The position numbers and the translations under genes were made by a program. 64,000 nucleotides of DNA from Pithys albifrons albifrons. Taxonomy: Eukaryota > Chordata > Aves > Passeriformes > Thamnophilidae. Within the stretch, counting starts at the first letter, position 1. Every line of letters starts with the position of its first letter. Below are positions 1 to 13,873 of this stretch, in pieces. The DNA lies in assembly GCF_047495875.1 (NCBI RefSeq), contig NC_092462.1, positions 39,345,669 through 39,409,668 on the forward strand, given 5' to 3'. A model generated the notes under the pieces. That model made no database searches. It was given only the letters and a program-made list of their open reading frames with translations, and was not told where the DNA came from.

Positions 1-3000
1 AAAATCAAGTAGAGTCTGGAGGAGTTCAGAAGCTTACAACTTTTTGTTATTTTAACAAGAATAGCACTGCAGTTTTAGTCAGATTAACATGTCACTAGTA
101 CCATCAATCTAAAATGCAACCTCTTCCAGGCATCCCTCACCAAGTAAATCAGAATGTTTAAAAAACAAAAAAAGAAATATTTGTATGTGCGTATATGTCC
201 CTTTGCAACCTCCAGCTAAGAAACTGAAAGACAATGGAATGGACCTGGGACTGCTCATTGCAGCTATCAGACTCTTTAACTTAAATTGTTCTTTGCACTT
301 GCTCATTTATGGAATATGTCTAGTGCTAGTTTGACAATAGCAATTATTTTCAAACAACCTGTACTGGTCAAGTTTATGAGTGAATCTGGTGATATTAAAT
401 GTCTGGACACTTTTCACCTTTATTGTATTCACTCTTCCAAAATACCTTTGAAGTAGATGTTATTAATCCCCTCTTATAAGATATAGAATCTACAGATTAC
501 ATACACAGACACACTGCACTTTTGAAATGTAGGCACTGCAAAATTTGGCTTTTAAAATCTCATGCAAATACTGCAGCCATTGGTTAGGAAAGTCAAATGT
601 ATGCCCTTAAATACAGCCTAGGAAGAATTAGAGTGGAATTCAGAACAGTGAGGGTGTTGAGCAGAGGTCACCTGAGCTATGGATAAGGAAGTCTATGTGC
701 TTAATCCTAGCCCAGTTCTTCAACATTAGCTTTAACAACTTCATTGCCTGCCTTTCTTGTTTTGCACATTATGTAGTTAGTTAGAGACAAAGGCCTTATT
801 TCTTTCAAAAAAAAAAAAAGACAGAGAAACTAAAAACCTTCTCTCCTCCAGTGGAAAAAGCTTTATTCACATTTTAACACAAATATTTTTTAATTGCGAA
901 TATGTCTTACATTTCCATATATTTGCCTAATTTACTGGTTATGTTTCTGTCAAGTGTGAAAATGTGTGGTCTTATGTATTAGCAAGTGCACTGGAATGAC
1001 ACAATAGATGTTCAGCTTTTAAGGTTTATGTGAAACTTCAATCAAATGAAACTCAGTGAAACTGGAAAGACATAAAACTACAGATTTCACAACTTTACTA
1101 AAGATAATACTGTCAGAAATTCTAACAAGAAGTTAGAAATATCTCTCAATGCTTTGTGAATTGTGAACTGTGCTTCACTTCTGCAGCAGGCTTGGTAACA
1201 ATATGACTCAGTATGAACAGAAAGAAAAAAACACAAAATGTTGCTTTTCTTTCCAGACAATATGAAAGTCATAGAGCAAGACTAAAGGGAAAAGATTGGC
1301 GAGAAGGATCTTGGCTGGAATTTCTGAAACAGAACCTTGCTTCATTTGTACTTCATGTCTAAAGCTTTGTATTCACCCTTGGCTTTATTTCTATCTGGAT
1401 GTGAAACTGTTTTACAAAGCTATTTTCTCTCAAAAACAAATGAGATTTCATTAAGGGAAAAAGAGGGAAAGAAAGATTAACCTGGCAATTTGCCTGATTA
1501 ATTGTGTGGAATACACTGGTAATTTTTACATTTCTCTTGTGCCTACTCTAAGTCTTGCATCTTTTCCTGTATATGTTTCTCATCCTCATCTCTCCTCTCT
1601 GTCAATGGAAAAAATGTTGCCTTGTCAACAATTTTTTAAAAAAAATATGTTTAATATGGAACTGTTCACATATTTACATGTTTTTTCTCCTTCAGATTGG
1701 AAAATATCAGCAATCCAGTCTTTCACATGGCCAAGTGTTATCTACAATTATGATAATGATATGGTTCTGTGATTTCTAAATTATGATTTGATAGTTGGAA
1801 CTAGACATAGTAGCTTGTCCAAGGACAAAAATGCCAATAGAAGCAACATTCACAAGGAAGGGATTATTATTTATACTGATCATGTGCTTGGCACTCACTG
1901 AATAAAGCTTAAAAAATAAAACCCAACTGCCTGGTTACCCAAGGGCTGATCAGTGGTCTGTTTGCTTTTTGTCCCACTTTGCACACGTTGAAAGTAATGG
2001 TGATTTTATAGTTTATCACTGATCCTCTGCAATGCATTTATGTAGAGCCCACATCACTGACAAGTCTCCTAGCACAAGCAGCGAAGCTAAACAGAAACTT
2101 TGAAATTAACATTCTGACAGGAAGAGATCTGTAGGGTCCAAGTTCCATGAAAACAAAGTTCCTTGCCACAGCAGCTGTGTATTTTGTTTTAACTGGCATA
2201 AATAGTTTCAGTATAAATCATAATTTTATTTTTGTAGAAATATTAAAATTCAAGCAAAAGAGAAGTATTAAGGGTGCTGTACAAATTTCCCCATAATAAC
2301 TGTTTTTGCATACTATGAGAATATTAGACAAAATGAAAGAATCAGGAAGCAGTATCAAGGCCAAGTTGAACATTTCTGTTTAGCATAGAAAGTCGGTGTC
2401 AGGTTAAATAAGCAAACTGAATGTAAGTGCTCACATTCAGTTAATTAATTATTAGGACACATTTAAACTGAAGGTTCACAAATAAAATTCATTAAGGAAA
2501 GGATAGAAATGTTATAGAAAAGCAGCTGCTACTCTACTGATATACCTATACTATTTCTGTTCAGCTAATTGGTTGAAATTCATTAACCTGTTGAAACTTA
2601 TTATAGGAAAAACTGTCTTGACCCAAGTATCCTATTTTTTATCACAGTTTGAAAATAGACATTTCAAGGACAAATGATTGCAATAACTACTGGGAAAAAA
2701 TCAGTTTTCTCTAGTATTAAAACTTCAATTTATTCTAATATTGTTAGAAACACTGATTTTTGATGGAAAGCAGATTTGACAATAGAAACATTATTTCCTA
2801 AAGTATTTTTCTCCATGGAAACTTCAAGCTGTTGAAAACCAAAGTCTTTATTTTGTTAAAAATAAATATATTTCAAAGTATTTTCTGTGTGTACATGCTA
2901 TTGTACTGATTGATAAAAGATGTAGTTTAATCTCCTCCTTTACCATTCTCCTTTATGTATGAATCTGTGCTCTCAGACAATTCATTTTTGAGGAAATTAT

Positions 3001-5846
3001 TTTACAGAAGAAAACCACAATAAACCAAATATAGTCTTACTAGAGAACCCAATGTTTAGAAGAAAACAGGCAGCTACATTTTCTACCAAATACTGAACAG
3101 AAATTACACAAGATGTTTGATTTAGCTATTTCCTCCAGAAAGCTGACATTTTGGTCTCATTAAATAACAGAAAACTTATTTTTCAACAAGCTTCTGTTAA
3201 ATCATAATTTACTGATTCAGTTATGTATAGTTGCACAAAGAAAAGTGAATTTATATTTATATACTGAAGACCACATATTACTTGCAGAGCTGTTAACATT
3301 TCTTGCTTGAGATCCACATGGTAGATCACACTTAGTGAGAATGTAGCTGACAGTAGTATGTGGATCAGTGTTACTGAGAAAAGTTCCCACAGAATAAAGA
3401 GAACTTTATTTGGCTGGGGAAAATCAGTGTAGACATGGGAGTCCAAAATTCTCTGCTGACATTCAGTAGCTTTTTTGCTGTCCATGTATTAACAATAGCC
3501 AAACATTTTTCTTGATCAACACTTGGTTCAGAAAGTAGTCCTTTCTAGAAATGGAGGCAACTGTTTGAATTACACAATTTTCATTCATGTATTTATGAGC
3601 AAGAAGTTTAATCTACAGGTATATTATTACATTCCTAAGTACTTGGATGATTACCGATAGGTATTTACAATGTGCATGGCATCCCCAAATGTTCATGAAA
3701 TGTAGAATGAATGCACAATAGAGTGTATTCAGTGGGATGTACAGATGCCATTTTATTCAGCTTAAAGAAGTTCTGTCAGTAAATCATAAAGCAGAAAAAA
3801 TCACCTTGAGATTCAGGTGATCAGTCATATCTACCAGGAAAAATGGATAGCAAGTAGGTGTATTTCCAAGTTCATCCAGTTCCTAATTTGCTGTTGGTGG
3901 GAATATTCTGCTATGTTGACAAAGTGTTTGGAAATTTTCTGAACCATTTTAATACATGAGTGATATATTTAATTTTGTTTCTAAGCTTGTCTAAAAATCA
4001 TCCTTCCAGAAACAGAACAACATAGGAAAAATGATATTTCACATAAATTAGCAGAACAATTAATGTATTAGTCATTGACTCTTATTACTGCACTACTTTG
4101 TCCCAAAAAATAATTCATTATTTATAAAATGTGACAAAGCATAACAAAACAGAGAAGACATCATCAGTGTTTATGGTTTCTACTACAATTCAAGAACCCA
4201 GTATTTTACCAACCTCACTCAAGTCTCACAGACGATTAGGAAGTGTAAGCTGGATCTATTTTTTCCACAGATTTGGCTAGAAATTTTCATCTGCACCTAA
4301 GAAATACTTTTTCAATGAAAATGTTCTTCCAAAAAGGCTTTATTTTTGCCAAAATTACATTTTCTTAGGGGAAAAATATGAACATGTTCCCAAACAGTTT
4401 TAGAGGTGATTCATGCCAATAAGCTGCACTTGCACTGAGGACAAAGATGAGTTCTTAACTTGAGTGGCTTAAGCAGCTGAAGTAACAGGCTGAAGGGTTA
4501 AGAGCATTATTTCAGAAATATTTGGAGACTGACACAATGTTTCTTACCATAGTGAATCAATTTTGAGTGAAAGTCACTAATCAGACAAATGGATTGTTCT
4601 ATCATATACAGCCTGTGAGAGTGAACTGTTGGGAGCCTGACAAAATATACTAAAACCCCCAAAACTAGACTATCCACATAACTTCTTTAACAACTGAAAA
4701 GTGGTTTGAGATAAAGACTTGAAAAAAACTTTAACTCGGCCTCTGACTTTGCCAAAAACTCATTAGCTGGAATAAATTTTCAGCAACTTTCTTACTGAGT
4801 GAAATCAAACTTTTAGAGTATTGTGATAATCTATTTGTTGCCATCTGAGCACTCTTTTGTCCTTTCTTTACCTCTTTTTTCTTTGGCTCTACCACTTTTC
4901 TCTCTCTCAATTCTGCTGTTGTTAGTTATAACTGTTCAATTATTTCTACAATTATTTTGAGTCAATACCCAGCAGTAGAAACTGAACACAGAGAGGTTAC
5001 TCTAAGAGATCTGAATAAGACAGTGACTTAAAAGATACTACCAGCATCAATGAAAACAATCTAGAACATGTAAAAAACACCTTGTTTTAGTAATGTAATA
5101 GGGCTGACACCACAGCTTTAGCTAGAGGAAAGGAGCAAGAAAGTTAGCAACATGGTAATGAAATGATGAATTAGGGAATGAGAAGGTTGATGAAACAATT
5201 TGGCCTGGAAACTGGTATTTCAGGGCTACTGAAAAATCTTCATGTAGATGCCAATGACCCTCAAATTCCCTTACACTGTGCGTAAAAGTGCTTTATGTAT
5301 TCTTAACTTGGCTTTCATTAGCCTGAGGGTATGAACAAGATTATCTCATCATACATAGATAAATAGGATTTATTTAGCATAGTCACTTAATCATTCTTGA
5401 ACAAACCCCATGAAACTTTTAAACACATGAAATCCTCCATGGTGTTTCATTCTGGCACAGATATATATTTAAAGGCATTCTGACAAGTCTTTGACACTGG
5501 AGTGAAATTTCACAATCACTGAAGTTAATGACAGACCTTCCACAGGTTTCTAAAAACACAAATAATAATATGTAATATAAATATAAATTTATACATACAC
5601 ATGGAGTTCAGAAACATATTTTTAAGATAGTTTTTGGTAAAAATTATGATTTTTATTCTGTAATATGTAATATTGCAATTTATTTCTAATCTCAACCACT
5701 GGTATATTATGGAATGTAATATATGCATTCTAAATAACAGAAATTATGTGACTTCTAAGGAGATTTCCCCCATATGTTCCTTTGGCATATTTTTCCTAAA
5801 ACAGTACATAAGTTTTAGATGAATGTTTATGACATATTGTCAATTT
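1..5846. other. No recognisable feature
   Basis: AT-rich sequence with a few A or T runs (for example 809-821). Open frames are short (100 codons at most), without good splice sites in phase or familiar peptides. I see no repeat family. Confidence 0.5.
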
Positions 5847-5851
5847 AACCA
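5847..5851. repeat. Target-site duplication AACCA, left copy
   Basis: It matches 6370-6374 exactly and flanks the LTR at 5852-6369. Confidence 0.75.
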
Positions 5852-6369
5852 TGTCGCAGGTTTGGCCTTGCTGTTGCCAACCCTGGACTGGCCCCCCCCT
5901 TCCCCCTCCCAGAACCTTCCCAGCAAAGGAAAGGGAAAAAAAAACTGAAAAGAAACGCACTCTAAAGAAACTTAACTGAATAAAAAGAATAAATTATATT
6001 TACTAACATTTACAAACCACACTGTATACACAACACATAGGATCCCACCTCCCAGGGGAGAGGGGAAGGGAGAAAAGGGGATTGATTAGCTGGAAAATAG
6101 GGAAGACACCAACCCAACCCAAAGAAACCGAATGAATCAAAACAAACACAATTAAAAACCTCAAGGAAGGGGAACAAGAATGAAACAATCTCACCCAGGA
6201 CAGGAGAACCACCAGGGACCGGAGGGACCAGACCTCCACCACCTCCCTCCAGCTCCTCAGCCAAGGACCGGAAGAAAGCACCACCACTCCCCCACTGCTA
6301 CGTGGAAGACACGTGTGGAATACTTGTAACTTCCTTAGATACAATGGTTACTGGGGAAGCCACGGGTCA
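5852..6369 (-). mobile_element. Solo LTR, ERVL-like, with 5-bp target duplication AACCA
   Basis: A 518-bp element begins TGTCGCAGG, ends CACGGGTCA, and is flanked by AACCA on both sides (5847-5851 and 6370-6374). In minus orientation its end reads AAACCTGCGACA, like the AAACCACGACA terminus of bird ERVL-type LTRs, so sense is probably minus. The 5-bp duplication also fits class III (ERVL). Composition (C-rich and purine-rich tracts) is unlike the AT-rich flanks. No internal viral genes accompany it, so it is a solo LTR left after recombination. The open frames inside (113 and 84 codons) are not genes. Confidence 0.8.
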
Positions 6370-6374
6370 AACCA
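6370..6374. repeat. Target-site duplication AACCA, right copy
   Basis: It matches 5847-5851 exactly. Confidence 0.75.
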
Positions 6375-8104
6375 TTACAAACCATTATGAACCAATTTTA
6401 TAGTACTTATTATCAGGTTTTTCCTTGCCATGTTGGATTTTGCATTTATTTGGTGTGAAATCTAAACTGAAAACTGAAATGTGAAAAAACTCCACTGAAA
6501 TTTAGACTAGTGTAAACATAGTACAGCTAAGATTGGATGAATGTTGAGAAAAAAGACATTTCAGTAAGCCATATGTGATTCTGAAAACTCAGTAAGCAGG
6601 CTAGCACTTCAGCTGGTATAAATCAGTGAAAAACCATTGAAGTAATCTGAGCCACGTTAACCTATTAGACAAAGATTTGATCTCCATTCTCTTCTGCTGC
6701 TTCCTCCATTTCATCCAGAATGAATTTCAAAGCCCATTATTAAATAGAATTTTAATGTATATTTTATTTTCATTACACTTGAATAAATTACTGGAGTTAG
6801 CTACTTCATACAGACTTTCAATGATCATAAAAGTCTGCATGATTTAGTAGCATAAGTTGGGGTATGGTAATTTTAAACCAACTGCCATTTGCAGACAGGT
6901 TATATTTCCAAAAAGAGAAAATTTTAAGCTTAGCTTCCAATATAATTATTTTGTCAAAATTTAAAAATAGATTTCCCATTTCTCTGACATGGCCTCACCT
7001 GAACATGAGAAAAACAATACCAACTATTAACACAGAGACAAACTTTGAGATTACACACTCTCTTGCTGACTAAAGTGAAGTCGACTATAAAACACACAAA
7101 CATATCCATTCTGAAGATTAGTTCAAAAAGCAATAATATTTATAAAAATAGTGTCTCATGTTTTTTATAGAGTATGACAATTAAAGCACATTTGCCCCAG
7201 TGTCAATAGATTATTCATATATCTTCCACAAAAAGTTCATTTTACTTTGCTTTGATCTTACTCATAGAAACTTTATTAGAAATACTCCTTTATCCATTTT
7301 AGCAGATATTCTGAGAAACTGTTTAGAATTACCTAAGGCAATTAAAATGTTATATAAGTAATAAAAATTACAGTATACAACATATCAATGACAGGAGTGT
7401 TTATGAAACCTATATATGAAAACAAATTATAGAGATCAATAATAAAATTTCATAGGTCACACACCCATTTTAAATATTTTAATAAAATCTGAATTTTTCG
7501 AAGTATCATTGGGACAAAGTACATTAGTATAAAATTTTCCATGCATTTTTCAATCCTTTAGAAGCATTCTACATGAGTACATGACGCAAATGGTCAGGAT
7601 GGTAATTTCTTAAGCACAGTGCATTCAAGTTTTCCTCCTTTTCTGGAACTTAGCAGAAGTATTCTAATGAGAAACACCTTAGGAATACAAAATTAAAAGT
7701 TCTAATTATATTGCTCAGAGCTCCTACAGTCTATTTCAAAACATCTGTCATGATTTAAACTCCAGTTGAATCCAACTTGCGCAAAGCCCAAGAACAATAA
7801 AAGCTAGGTTTATTATTGCTGTCACTGAAATACATGGGAACTTTTCCTATTCAGCCTTAGTGGATAACTCATCATTAATTAAATGCATTTATTCAGATAT
7901 GCATCTTGCTTAAAATGTATTAAAATGGCAAAAAATAAAAAGCAAGATACTCACTTAAGAGCTTGAGGTTTCCAAATTGTTAAATCATTTAAAGTGTCTG
8001 CAAACATAGAGTTGGTATTTCAAAAGCTCACAGATAAGGAGAGAAGAACCTACCAGAGGCATCTGAACAATGCCCTTAATACCATGTTTTAAATTCTAGT
8101 CAGC

Positions 8105-8186
8105 TTGGAAGAGGCCAGGCAGTTGGACAAGATGATCATTGTAGGTCTCCCAAATGAGATGTTCTAGGCTAGCCTAGTCTATTCCA
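8105..8186 (+). mobile_element. CR1 3' tail fragment, decayed
   Basis: The sequence GGCAGTTGGACAAGATGATC, followed by a tGTAGGTC-like stretch and attcta-like tail units, matches the 3' end of avian CR1 LINEs in plus orientation. Only about 80 bases survive and it is quite diverged. Confidence 0.6.
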
Positions 8187-8699
8187 TTAAAGAACCCCAA
8201 GAGAACTATGTGTCTCACAAAGTATAACAACCACATTATAGAGGAATAAATCCATTTATGTTTTAGGCCCTGTTCCCCTAAAATGCAATGCTGTCTGAAA
8301 CCCCTCAAACAATGGTAGGTACGTGGTTGCAGTGTGTCCCTGGAAGGCAACAAATAAAGGGGTTTGAGGGCAAGGGGGCAGAAACAACACAAAATGTGAC
8401 CATTTTCTGTGTCAAACAGACTCTCAGCAGGTTTTTTCCCTTTTTTATTCCTTGTCAATGACACCATGGCTGTCTCAGTAAGAAAAAAGGTGTTACAACG
8501 CATGCCACCACACCTCAAACCACTTTGGTCCATTTATGCAACTTCTTAAGGAAATACTGTTTTAATCTGCCTATTTAAGCTGATAGAAAGATTGTCAAAT
8601 AGACTGTAAGAGTTCCTAGTAAGATTTCAACTCCCAGAAAGATCAGATGAACAAGGCTTATCATTGATAGAAAACAAGTTCAAACACAGTATCTATTTT

Positions 8700-8734
8700 G
8701 AATACTATAGTATGGTTAACATACTGTAGTATTC
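8700..8734. repeat. Short inverted repeat (15-bp stem, 5-nt loop)
   Basis: GAATACTATAGTATG is followed, after GTTAA, by a complementary arm with one mismatch. This is seen directly. It may form a hairpin or cruciform, but no function is implied. Confidence 0.6.
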
Positions 8735-8856
8735 AACTATACTGAGAAGAGCAAGCAAAAGTCAATGTGGAATTTACACCAGAATGTAGAGATGGAGCTA
8801 ATTTCTTTGGGAGATTTAGGAAGCCTTTTTTTTAAACATCAGTTTAGGGCACAATC

Positions 8857-8877
8857 TTTTTTTTTTTTTTTTTTTTT
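8857..8877. repeat. Poly-T tract (21 T)
   Basis: An uninterrupted run of T; possibly an antisense poly-A of a degraded retrocopy, but no retrocopy is recognised beside it. Confidence 0.8.
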
Positions 8878-9152
8878 CCATAAAATGCAGCACCTAGATG
8901 AATCGGTAGATCACAAAAGTGGTGTTTTAGAAAATGCCTACAAACTAGGCTCTTCCAGGTTTACAAGGTTTTTAATTACTCTTTCTGACCATTTTATCAA
9001 GTTTATAATAAGAAGTGTGAATAGGATTTTGACAGTTTATACCAGAGTCATTAATCTGGCAGGAATATTTTTGATTTATGACCCCATGAAGGAATGCAAA
9101 TTGTAGGAAATAATTTTAGCTATTATAAATCTGATTCTGAGATCATTTACTG

Positions 9153-9180
9153 TGTTTTGTTTTGTTTTGTTTTGTTTTTT
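9153..9180. repeat. (TTTTG)n microsatellite
   Basis: About five copies of a TTTTG unit ending in a T run. Confidence 0.85.
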
Positions 9181-12100
9181 AAGATTTGTATCAAGCTACT
9201 TCAGTATCTTCTTTTTGATAATGTTTAGAATATGAATTTTATTAAAAGGGAGAAACTACTAAAAATATGAAACAGATATTGGATAAATATTATACTGAAA
9301 TTAAATGTCATTTTCATTATCGACTATCTTTTCTGGTTTCCTTTTGTTATTTGCTTGCTCTGTGTTTTTCATTACATTTGCTTTTTAGCCCAACATACAG
9401 AGAGCATACTTCCTCATTTTTGTTTTATCACAGTCCACCGTGACACCACAGAATGAACTAGAGGACATTACTGCTTTTATGAAATCATGTTGCCATTTTC
9501 TAGAACAAAAAAGATGGTTGCAAACTGCTTACACAAGTGTATGAATCACTTACCTTCAGTTATACAGTATGTGTGAAAGAAATAAAATTTTAATGTCTTC
9601 ATTTATTATGAACTAATAATAATAATATTTAATCATTAATATATTGTTCTGTTTATGATGGAAAGTTGTCTCTGTATGCACAACAGCACAGCATTTTACT
9701 AGTTTATGAAACTAATTATTTTTGTGGCCATGGTCCAGGTGGTCCTTATATTCAAATATAAATTTTCTCAGTGGAATTCTTAAAGTTGCTAACATGGTTG
9801 AAGTTTATCACAGTACGAATGCTTTGGTAGGTCAGTGCTTATATGACACGTTGTGAGCTACTCCTTCGTCTCACATGGAGATCCTGAATTACCTAATCCA
9901 GGAGTACAGTTTCACTTCAACAAATGATAAATCAGATATATAGCTTGGCCACTGGAGGAAATGAATTCCAATTACTGTATCCGGTTTTAGGTTGTGTTGT
10001 GGGGCAGTCAAAGAAAATAGATATATCTAGGTTTGACAGTCAAATAGAATGGCCAAAAAAGAGAAAACAGAGCTTGTGCCAATAAGTAAGGTAAATATAG
10101 TGCTGTTTCACATAACTCAAAATCCTGATTTAAAATCATTATAATCTTTCTCAGTTGCCCAGAAACTCTCATACTATATTAAATTTCAGTTTATCATCTC
10201 TACATAAAAATAAGAATATCTGTCCCAGACACAGACTCAAACATCAGAATTTTCATAAAGTATTCTCCAGAGAAAATAAACTGCCTGCAATTTATCTTTC
10301 TAAAAGTTGACAAGATTTCAAAGGAAAGAAAATGTTCCTTAATAAAAAATGCAGTTGATGTTTCAAACTAGTCCACTCACTAAAAAAAGTTAAGAAGATA
10401 TCAAAAATTATTAAAAGATACAGTTAAAAGAGCTATGACTACAGCTGATTACCAGGACAAGCCACTCTTTCACCATAAACATAACATTCATTGTTAACAG
10501 AAATAAATTTGCTTTTCAACAAGCTGAAGTTTGATATTTCTAGGCATCTACCTGATTCCTGTATCTTTAACCATCAAAACATGTAAATTTTCAATAAAAA
10601 TAAATAAATACCTGTACACAGCTTTTCATGTACCTTTCCTACCTTGGCTCCCACTGGCTTTACCAGCTCTCTGTTAGATATACATCACATAGTTTTTTCT
10701 GCTGCATACCCTGTTTTGGAGAGAGAACTTATTTTAAATTAATTAAGTTGCTTTCATTAGAATGAATCCTGCATAAGGAGCAGTTAATTCTCTTTGCTAC
10801 TGAAGTTAAAAAAGCTTTGCTATATCTCATTTAAACTGCAAGGTGTGTGCCACATTCATGATATTCTATTTCTGTGCTTGTTTATGTATGCCCTTTACAT
10901 TTACACCATGATCTATTCATACTTGTTCTGTTTAACACATATGTAAAGTAATCTCATAAACTAAAGATAGGAGAAAATTATTGATTAAATGAGCAGAACT
11001 GTGAAGAGGCTTCTTCTGACTTACATGGTCCTATGAAATTGGGTAATTCTCCTGCCATATCATAGAGTTATGCATTTTTGTTAATGTCTCAAATTAGATA
11101 TTCAGACTATGTGCAGCCAGAAAAAAAATCCCATACACAGGAATTGCAAAGTTTATACGAAATTACATGAAAATCAGTTTTTACTTTTTTTTTAATCTTA
11201 TTTCTTTGAAAATTATGAATTATTTTCCTCTTTTAGTGTAGCTAAAACTATTTGCTACATTTTAAATCTGCCTCAAAATGTTAGTTATTGTATATTTTAC
11301 AGTATATTTTGTAGAACAGAACATTTGGTGACAATTATCTATGTTTGGAAGGTTCTCATTACTGTTGCAATCTTTTTTGCTGCACAGGGTGACTGGTTCA
11401 AAATTTAGAATAATTATAGAATACTGTTTTCTTCTAATGTTGTCTTTTTGATCCTGGCTGATGCTAAGATTCTGTTTCTGCAATCTGAAGTTGTAGCAAC
11501 AATTGTATTCCCTATTATTTTAATTTAAAGTAACCTTTGGCAGGCTTTCTCTAGCACTGAACTATATGCATATGGGTAACCTTGGATTGGAGGAAATAAT
11601 TTCTTACGGGATAGTTGGAAAATTGGGATATTGCCTTCCAGAAATATGTGAAAATTTACATTTTTGGCCTATATTTGTTTTTTTTTTCTTGTTCCTATGA
11701 ATTTTTCCAGTACTGCACCATATTTTACAAATTCTGTAAATTCTTTTCATTCAACAGGAAGTCATCCACTTCATCCAGCTGTTGCTTCACTTTGGTTACA
11801 TGTTATCCAGATAATGTTACTGTGCTCTCATTTTCAAACACAGAAAAAATCTTGTAGTTGTTTTGCTATCCTAAAAAAATTGATAGGAAAATATCTATAA
11901 ATTTATAGAAGAGATGTGGAACAAGATGTGATTACTTTAGTAGTAGTAACATATGTCTGTCTTGGAAGATATTTCTGAAGATAAAAAAATATTGAGGAAA
12001 GGTTTCCAGTTCTTGAAAGGCAGTCAGCAGAAAATACAGTGATGAAACATGCCATGTTTTCATTAAATGAAATTAAATCCTGTGAAATCCTGATTTTTTT

Positions 12101-12712
12101 TTTCTTAAAATCAGTGGATACCAGAATTGTTTCTGATAAAACTTTGCTTGTGTTAGGCATTTCCAAGCAGATATTGTCAAGTTTCCTAGAACTTCCTTAT
12201 TTTGTCTCTGCATCTTAAATTTGGATCCCTGACTTGCAAATCTCCAAGATGTCAGCAGACCATACTATATATTTAGAATATATAAAGAAATAATTTTCAT
12301 AGCATTAGTGATGCTCAAATCTTAGCTTATCAACAAATCTGGCTGGAAAATTCCAGTTCATCAAACTTGAATTTGGTTTATAAAAATTAATGTGATTCAG
12401 TGAACCACAAACAGCTTTTCTTACAGTCTACTAGAAATGCCATACATCTCACTCAGTGAATCACAGAGTTACAGAACAGTTTAGTTTGGAAGGGGCCTCT
12501 GTAGGCCACCTGATCCAAATCTCCTGCTCAATCAAGACCACCTAGAGCAGGTTGCCCTGGACCATGTTCAGACAGCTTTTGAATATCCCCAAGGAGGCTC
12601 CACAACCTCTCTAAGCAACCTGTGCCAATGTGCATATTGGACATCACCGAAAAGAGACTGGCTTCATCTTCATAACTCCCTTCAGGTATGTGTATGCATT
12701 GCTGATACTACT

Positions 12713-12730
12713 CCCCGCCCCCCCCCCCCT
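12713..12730. repeat. Poly-C rich tract inside CR1
   Basis: A CCCCGCCCCCCCCCCCCC-type run lies within the antisense CR1 3' UTR. Likely length-unstable and prone to sequencing error. Confidence 0.7.
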
Positions 12731-13390
12731 CGCCCTGCCTGACCATTCACTTCTCCAGACTGAACAGTCTCAACTCCCTCAGCCTTTTCTTGTAGAAGAC
12801 ATACCCTTATCTTAGAGGTCTTTCACTGAACAGTCTCCAGTATGTCTATGTCTCTCTTGTACCGGAAAGCTCAGAACTGGACATAGTACTCCAGTTGTGG
12901 CCTCCCCAAGGTGGAGTAGAGGGGAAGGAACACCTTCCTCAACCTGTTATCAACTGTTCTCCTCAAGCAGTCAGGTGATCAGTTATCAAGATGTTCTGGT
13001 GCATCAGATTGTTTTCTCCCCAGGTTCATGACTTCGCACTTCTCTGTGTTGAACTGCGTGAGGTTCTTATCAGCCCATTTCTCTAGCCTGTTGAGGACAC
13101 TCTGGTGACAGCACAACCTGAGGGTGCTTCAGCCACTCCTCCCAGTTTTGCATCATCTGCAAACTTGCTGAGGGTAAAATCTATCAGATCATTAATGAAG
13201 ATGTTTTACAATTTTGGACACTGTATTGACCCCAGTGATACACCACTAGTTACTGGCTCCAAATAGACTTTGTATCACCGATCACAATTCTCTGAGCTTG
13301 GCCCTTCAGCCAGTTTTCAGTCCTCACTCTGCTCATATAGTCCATACTTCATCAACTTCTCTTTAAGCATCAGAACAACTTGTTCTAGTG

Positions 13391-13491
13391 AAAGGTATCT
13401 CTGCCCATGACAGGAGGAACTGGAACTAGATGATCTTTAAGGTCCCTTCCAACCCAAACAATTCTATGCTTCTATGATTCTATGATTTTAT
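13391..13491 (+). mobile_element. CR1 3' tail nested in an older CR1
   Basis: GGAACTAGATGATCTTTAAG, GGTCCCTTCCAACCCAAAC and three attctatg-type tail units form a plus-strand CR1 3' end. The antisense CR1 continues on both sides, so this copy landed inside the older one. Confidence 0.8.
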
Positions 13492-13763
13492 GGGAGTGTC
13501 AAAAGCCTTATAGAAGTCAAGGTGGACAATATCCACTGCTCTACCCTCGTCTACCACACCAGCTGTTCACCATAAAAGGTTATCAGGCTGTTCAAGCAGG
13601 ACTTCCCTTTTGTGAAGCCATGCAGACTGCTCCTAATCACCTTCCTGTCCTTCATGTGCTCAGAATTTATTTCCAGAATTAGTTCCCATCAACTAATGGG
13701 TCAAGATGAGACTGAGCAGCCTGTAGTTTCCTAGTTCCTACTTCTTGCCCTTTTGAAAAAATG

Positions 13764-13873
13764 TGTAGATGTGGAATGGAGGAACATGTTTTAGTGGTGG
13801 ACTTGGCAATGCTGGGTTAATGGTTGAACTTGATGATCATAAGGGTCTCTTCCAGCCTAAATGATTCTATGAT
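13764..13873 (+). mobile_element. CR1 3' tail, plus orientation
   Basis: The stretch GTTTTAGTGGTGGACTTGGC, then TGGTTGAACTTGATGATC and CTAAATGATTCTATGAT, is a typical CR1 3' end. It lies just beyond the 5' end of the antisense CR1. Confidence 0.78.

Larger units (their letters stand above)
6375..12459. other. No gene recognised; minor repeats only
   Basis: AT-rich DNA holding the CR1 tail at 8.1 kb, the small inverted repeat at 8.7 kb, the T21 tract and the TTTTG repeat. The 119-codon minus frame at 8174-8533 and the 113-codon plus frame at 8765-9106 have no recognisable product; the latter runs through the T21 tract. Confidence 0.45.
12460..13700 (-). mobile_element. CR1 LINE, minus orientation, 5'-truncated, interrupted
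   Basis: On the plus strand this reads as the reverse complement of a CR1: it opens with the tail (ATCACAGAGTTACAGAACAG, GTTTGGAAGG) and runs back through the 3' UTR and the last part of ORF2 (for example GTGGAGTAGAGGGGAAGGAA and the region around AAGTCAAGGTGGACAATATC). The ORF2 part is full of stops, so it is dead. A short plus-strand CR1 tail at 13391-13491 interrupts it. Confidence 0.8.

Noticed and set aside
6003..6344. 113- and 84-codon minus-strand open frames
   Set aside because: They lie wholly inside the solo LTR at 5852-6369 and reflect its composition.
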